NCBI RefSeq assembly: GCF_000764225.1 | Contig: NZ_JQED01000008.1 | Coordinates: 1 to 64,000 of the forward strand | Direction: 5' to 3' | Length of the DNA: 64,000 bases | DNA from: Colwellia psychrerythraea | GTDB taxonomy: Bacteria > Pseudomonadota > Gammaproteobacteria > Enterobacterales > Alteromonadaceae | In this document: piece after piece, positions 60,570-64,000 of the stretch | Layout of the letters: each line of letters opens with the position of its first letter | Numbering within the stretch: position 1 is the first letter of the stretch | Program-made: the position numbers and the translations under genes | The notes under the pieces: generated by a model | The model's database searches: none | The model's input: the letters and a program-made list of their open reading frames with translations, nothing else | What the model was told of the DNA's origin: nothing

Positions 60570-63500
60570 ATGCCATCGAAAACCATGTTGTCAAAAAAAC
60601 ACTTACTTTCAGGTGTTGCGCTTAGCATTATGTTGGCTCTGCCAACCACTTTTGCACAATCACTTAAGGATAATGAAGCCTCGACAGAAGAAACTACGCC
60701 TAAATGGTCAGTTAACGCGCCACAAGGCAATTTCACTACAGCTGATATAGATGTACGCTCAGGAACTTGGATGAATGTTGATTTAAGTCCTGACGGCAAA
60801 ACTCTTGTTTTTGATTTATTAGGTGATATTTACACTATGCCAGCTTCTGGCGGTGAAGCAACACCATTAATGACTGATATTGCTTGGCAAATGCAACCAC
60901 GGTTTAGCCCTGACGGTAAATATATCGCCTTTACATCAGATGAAGATGGCGGTGACAACTTATGGATCATGAAAGCGGATGGAAGCGAAGCAAAAGCAGT
61001 AACAACCGAAACTTTCCGTTTATTAAACAGCCCAGCCTGGTCACCAGATGGGAACTATATTGTTGGCCGTAAACATTATACGGGCTCTCGGTCTTTAGGT
61101 GCTGGTGAAGTGTGGATGTATCATAAGTCGGGTGGTAATGGCGTAATGCTGACTAAACGCCCGAACGAACAGAAAGATTTAGGTGAGCCAGCTTTTTCAC
61201 ATGATGGTAAGTATGTTTACTTTTCACAAGATGCAACACCAGGTAAAACTTTTCATTATTCAAAAGATTCTGAAAAAGGTATTTATAAAATTAAGCGCCT
61301 TGAACTCGAAACGGGTGAAATTAAAATTGTGGTATCAGGGAAAGGTGGAGCAATAAGACCAACACTTTCACCTGATGGAAAATATTTAGCCTTTATTAGT
61401 CGTGATGATTTTCAATCAAATTTATATGTCTATAACCTTAAAAGCGGTGAACAAACCAAAGTTTATGATGGTTTAGAGCGCGATATGCAAGAAACGTGGG
61501 CCATTCACGGAGTATATCCTACCATGGCGTGGACACCTGATAGTGACGGTTTAGTATTTTGGTCTGGAGGGAAAATTAACAAATTATCACTAGAATCAAA
61601 AACCACTAAAGTGATTGACTTTCATGTTAAAACAACCAAGAAAATTCAAACCGCCGTACGTTTTCAGCAAGACTTAGATCAAACAAGCTTTGACACCAGA
61701 ATGCTTCGTGATGTCAAAGTCTCACCTAACGGTAAACTCGTTGTCTATGAGTCAATGGGCCACCTTTACAGCAAGAGCCTTCCAAAGGGCAAGCCTAAAC
61801 GCTTAACTAAACAAAAAAGTCAGTTTGAGTTAAACCCAAGTTTTTCGCGCGATGGTAAAAAGATAGTATATGTTAGCTGGGATGATGATAATTTAGGCCA
61901 AGTTCGTGTTGTCTCTAGTCGTGGTGGTAAAGGGAAAACCATTACCCGAGAACCAGGGAAATATGTTGAGCCGAGTTTTTCTCCTGATGGAAAAACCGTG
62001 GTTTACCGTAAAGTAAGTGGTGGTTTTATTACGGATCCTACCTGGGGTTTGAATCCGGGGGTATACGCTGTTTCGGCAAAAGGTGGCAAGGCAACTCTGG
62101 TGACTGAAGAGGGTATTCAACCCCACTTTGGTGCTCGAAATGATCGTATTTATGTAACCCGTGAGGGGGAAACACCACATATCTCACGCATAGATATTGA
62201 TGGTCAGCATGATACCAAGTTATATCAAGGCAAGTTTGCTTCTGAGTATCGTATTTCGCCTGATGGTCAGTATCTAGCGTTTGCCGAACGCTTTAAAGTC
62301 TTTGTTACTCCCTTTGTTGAACGAGGTGATGTTATAGAGATTGGTCCTGAAGCTGAAAACTTGCCGGTAGAGCAGTTATCAATGCGAGCGGGTGAAGGCA
62401 TCAATTGGAATGGTAAATCGAACGAACTTTATTGGAGTCTTGGGGCTGATTTATATCAAGCATCAATAAAAGGATTATTTGCCATTACTGCTAAAACCTC
62501 GAAGGAAGAAGAGGAAAAGTCAAAATCTAATACGAGTGCACCGACTGTTAACCATGACATAAATGTTATTAACTTAAGTTACAAACAAAAAGTTGATATT
62601 CCATCGGGTCATATCGCGTTTGTTGGCGGTAAAGTTATTACGATGGAGGGCGAGCAGGTTATTGATAATGGGGTTGTTATTGTTGAAGGTAATAAAATCA
62701 AATCGGTTGGCACTAAGGACCAAGTAGAGATCCCAAGTGATGCGACAATAATTGATATTACTGGCAAAACCGTGATGCCTGGTTTAATTGATGCGCATGC
62801 TCATGGTCCTCAAGGTAGCAATGAAATTATTCCACAACAAAACTGGAAAAATTATGCTGGTTTAGCGTTAGGTGTTACAACCATTCATGATCCATCTAAT
62901 GATACCACTGAGTTTTTTGCTGCAAGTGAAATGCAAAAAGCCGGTAAAATTGTTGCTGCACGCTTATTCTCAACCGGCACTATTTTATATGGTGCCACTA
63001 TCCCTGGGTATACCTCACATGTTGATAGTTTAGATGATGCAAAATTTCATGTTGAACGCTTAAAGGCGGCAGGGGCCTTTAGTGTGAAAAGCTACAACCA
63101 ACCACGTCGAAATCAACGTCAACAGTTTATCCAAGCGGCACGTGAATTAGAAATGATGGTTGTGCCTGAAGGAGGCTCACTTTTACAGCACAACTTAACC
63201 ATGGTTGTTGATGGCCATACAACACTAGAACACTCTATATCTACCGCTAAAGTGTATGCTGATATCAAACAGTTATGGTCACAATCTGCAATGGCTTACA
63301 CACCAACGATGGGCGTAGCTTATGGGGGAATTTCCGGTGAAAACTACTGGTATGATACAACTGATGTATGGCAGCACCCACGTCTAAGTCAGTATGTACC
63401 GAGTGAATTTTTAGACCCTCGTTCTATGCGTCGCCCAAAAGCACCACTACATCATTACAATCACTTTAATGTCGCAAAAGTAGCTAAAGAAATGCAAGAT

Positions 63501-63848
63501 TTAGGTGTAGAGGTTAATGCAGGGGGGCATGGTCAACGTGAAGGCTTAGCAATGCATTGGGAAATGTGGATGATGGCACAAGGTGGCATGTCGCCATTAC
63601 AAGCTATTAGAACGGCAACGATATCACCAGCCAAATCACTTGGCTTAGATAAGGATTTAGGCTCATTAAGTGTCGGTAAACTGGCGGACATGATTGTTAT
63701 TGACGGTGATATCACTAAAGATATTCGCCTTAGTGATAAAGTTAGCCACACCATGATCAACGGCCGTTTGTATAATGCAGATACGATGAATGAAATAGGT
63801 AATTACGATAATAAGCGTAAAAAATTCTATTTCGAAAAGAAGCTGTGA
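60570..63848 (+). CDS. Secreted TolB-propeller amidohydrolase
   Basis: A 1092-residue protein: signal peptide (about 1-30, ending TTFA-QS), a large region of WD40/PD40 TolB-type repeats recurring as LSPDGKTLVFDLLGD, FSPDGKYIAFTSDEDG, LSPDGKYLAFISRDD and FSPDGKTVVYRKVSG (about 65-600), then a metal-dependent amidohydrolase domain from about 685. The latter has VMPGLIDAHAHGP (HxH), VKSYNQPRRNQRQQ (candidate carboxylated Lys), LEHSISTAKV and GSLSVGKLADMIVIDGD. Members are exported imidazolonepropionase/dipeptidase-like hydrolases common in Alteromonadales. Substrate probably a peptide or cyclic imide. Terminator at 63899. Confidence 0.92.
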   Translation: MPSKTMLSKKHLLSGVALSIMLALPTTFAQSLKDNEASTEETTPKWSVNAPQGNFTTADIDVRSGTWMNVDLSPDGKTLVFDLLGDIYTMPASGGEATPLMTDIAWQMQPRFSPDGKYIAFTSDEDGGDNLWIMKADGSEAKAVTTETFRLLNSPAWSPDGNYIVGRKHYTGSRSLGAGEVWMYHKSGGNGVMLTKRPNEQKDLGEPAFSHDGKYVYFSQDATPGKTFHYSKDSEKGIYKIKRLELETGEIKIVVSGKGGAIRPTLSPDGKYLAFISRDDFQSNLYVYNLKSGEQTKVYDGLERDMQETWAIHGVYPTMAWTPDSDGLVFWSGGKINKLSLESKTTKVIDFHVKTTKKIQTAVRFQQDLDQTSFDTRMLRDVKVSPNGKLVVYESMGHLYSKSLPKGKPKRLTKQKSQFELNPSFSRDGKKIVYVSWDDDNLGQVRVVSSRGGKGKTITREPGKYVEPSFSPDGKTVVYRKVSGGFITDPTWGLNPGVYAVSAKGGKATLVTEEGIQPHFGARNDRIYVTREGETPHISRIDIDGQHDTKLYQGKFASEYRISPDGQYLAFAERFKVFVTPFVERGDVIEIGPEAENLPVEQLSMRAGEGINWNGKSNELYWSLGADLYQASIKGLFAITAKTSKEEEEKSKSNTSAPTVNHDINVINLSYKQKVDIPSGHIAFVGGKVITMEGEQVIDNGVVIVEGNKIKSVGTKDQVEIPSDATIIDITGKTVMPGLIDAHAHGPQGSNEIIPQQNWKNYAGLALGVTTIHDPSNDTTEFFAASEMQKAGKIVAARLFSTGTILYGATIPGYTSHVDSLDDAKFHVERLKAAGAFSVKSYNQPRRNQRQQFIQAARELEMMVVPEGGSLLQHNLTMVVDGHTTLEHSISTAKVYADIKQLWSQSAMAYTPTMGVAYGGISGENYWYDTTDVWQHPRLSQYVPSEFLDPRSMRRPKAPLHHYNHFNVAKVAKEMQDLGVEVNAGGHGQREGLAMHWEMWMMAQGGMSPLQAIRTATISPAKSLGLDKDLGSLSVGKLADMIVIDGDITKDIRLSDKVSHTMINGRLYNADTMNEIGNYDNKRKKFYFEKKL

Positions 63849-63898
63849 AGCAGCTAGCTTGTCCCCTAGCGAATAAGAGCTAACATAGCGCATATATC

Positions 63899-63928
63899 AG
63901 CCAGTAATAATCATTTACTGGCTTTTTT
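63899..63928 (+). terminator. Rho-independent terminator
   Basis: AGCCAGTAA (63899-63907) pairs with TTACTGGCT (63915-63923), followed by a T run. No gene is seen in the remaining 70 bases. Confidence 0.8.
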
Positions 63929-64000
63929 ATAAGTAAAAATCCTAGTTAATCTATGGGGGATGTCATTTTAAATTAAAAACAGATCTTACCCTTTCATAGA

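Noticed and set aside
1..64000. CRISPR arrays, tRNA or rRNA genes, prophage and integron integrase
   Set aside because: No regular repeat-spacer pattern, tRNA T-loop sequences, rRNA segments, phage structural genes or tyrosine-recombinase motifs were noticed anywhere in the window.

Overview
The window reads as the chromosome of an AT-rich marine gammaproteobacterium, most likely Alteromonadales near Colwellia or Thalassotalea. The grounds are low GC, genes typical of that order (TamA/TamB, a DUF349 protein, YeaC/DUF1315, DUF3297, PEP-CTERM proteins, an AGCS sodium symporter, a large secreted TolB-propeller amidohydrolase) and Shewanella/Vibrio-like integron recombination sites. This placement is inference from gene content. 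No rRNA, tRNA, CRISPR array, integron integrase or replication origin was seen.

Layout. 1-3.8 kb is a mobile-element pile-up: the first codons of an IS110-family transposase, a complete IS3-family element (191-1441) with a correctly phased frameshift heptamer, a decayed IS30-type transposase, and two attC-like half-sites beside small orphan genes. 4-14.4 kb is small accessory genes: GNAT acetyltransferases, a TetR/HPP divergent pair with a clear double operator, DUF proteins, a second PEP-CTERM protein, a divergent SDR/LysR pair and a YkuD transpeptidase. 14.4-21.1 kb is an envelope-stress-like module: histidine kinase and OmpR-type regulator, a MacB/YbbA-like ABC ATPase and large permease, and a divergent secreted protein. 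Direct repeats of TGAAAC at 11-12 bp spacing sit between the transporter and the secreted gene. 21.2-28.5 kb holds TamB-TamA and a MipA/OmpV protein on the minus strand.

28.7-52.2 kb is almost entirely plus strand. Within it 31.7-39.5 kb looks like a relic or dispersed integron cassette region: small unrelated genes (NTF2-like, GFA-like, VanZ-like, S41 peptidase, acyltransferase, CAP lipoprotein, YdeI-like, GNAT) separated by attC-like sites of differing quality. Then come a sulfhydrylase (metY) with a long structured leader, a YhhN-like membrane protein, a glyoxalase-fold protein, a SUKH protein and a YkgJ-type cysteine-cluster protein.

The most intriguing object is at 44.80-45.10 kb. It is an intergenic stretch whose two ends pair with each other, encloses several stable hairpins and a possible pseudoknot, and ends in a 10-bp terminator hairpin. 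It is followed at once by a 104-residue unrecognised protein. I could not match this RNA to tmRNA, 6S, RNase P or SRP RNA, so it is the best candidate here for an undescribed element.

45.5-63.9 kb returns to ordinary chromosome: secreted M28 peptidase, GNAT, lipoproteins, a thioredoxin-like protein, M14 carboxypeptidase, AGCS symporter converging with an AraC regulator, DUF3313 lipoprotein, YeaC, DUF349 protein, a hotdog thioesterase, a small lipoprotein overlapping a phosphinothricin-type acetyltransferase, and the amidohydrolase.
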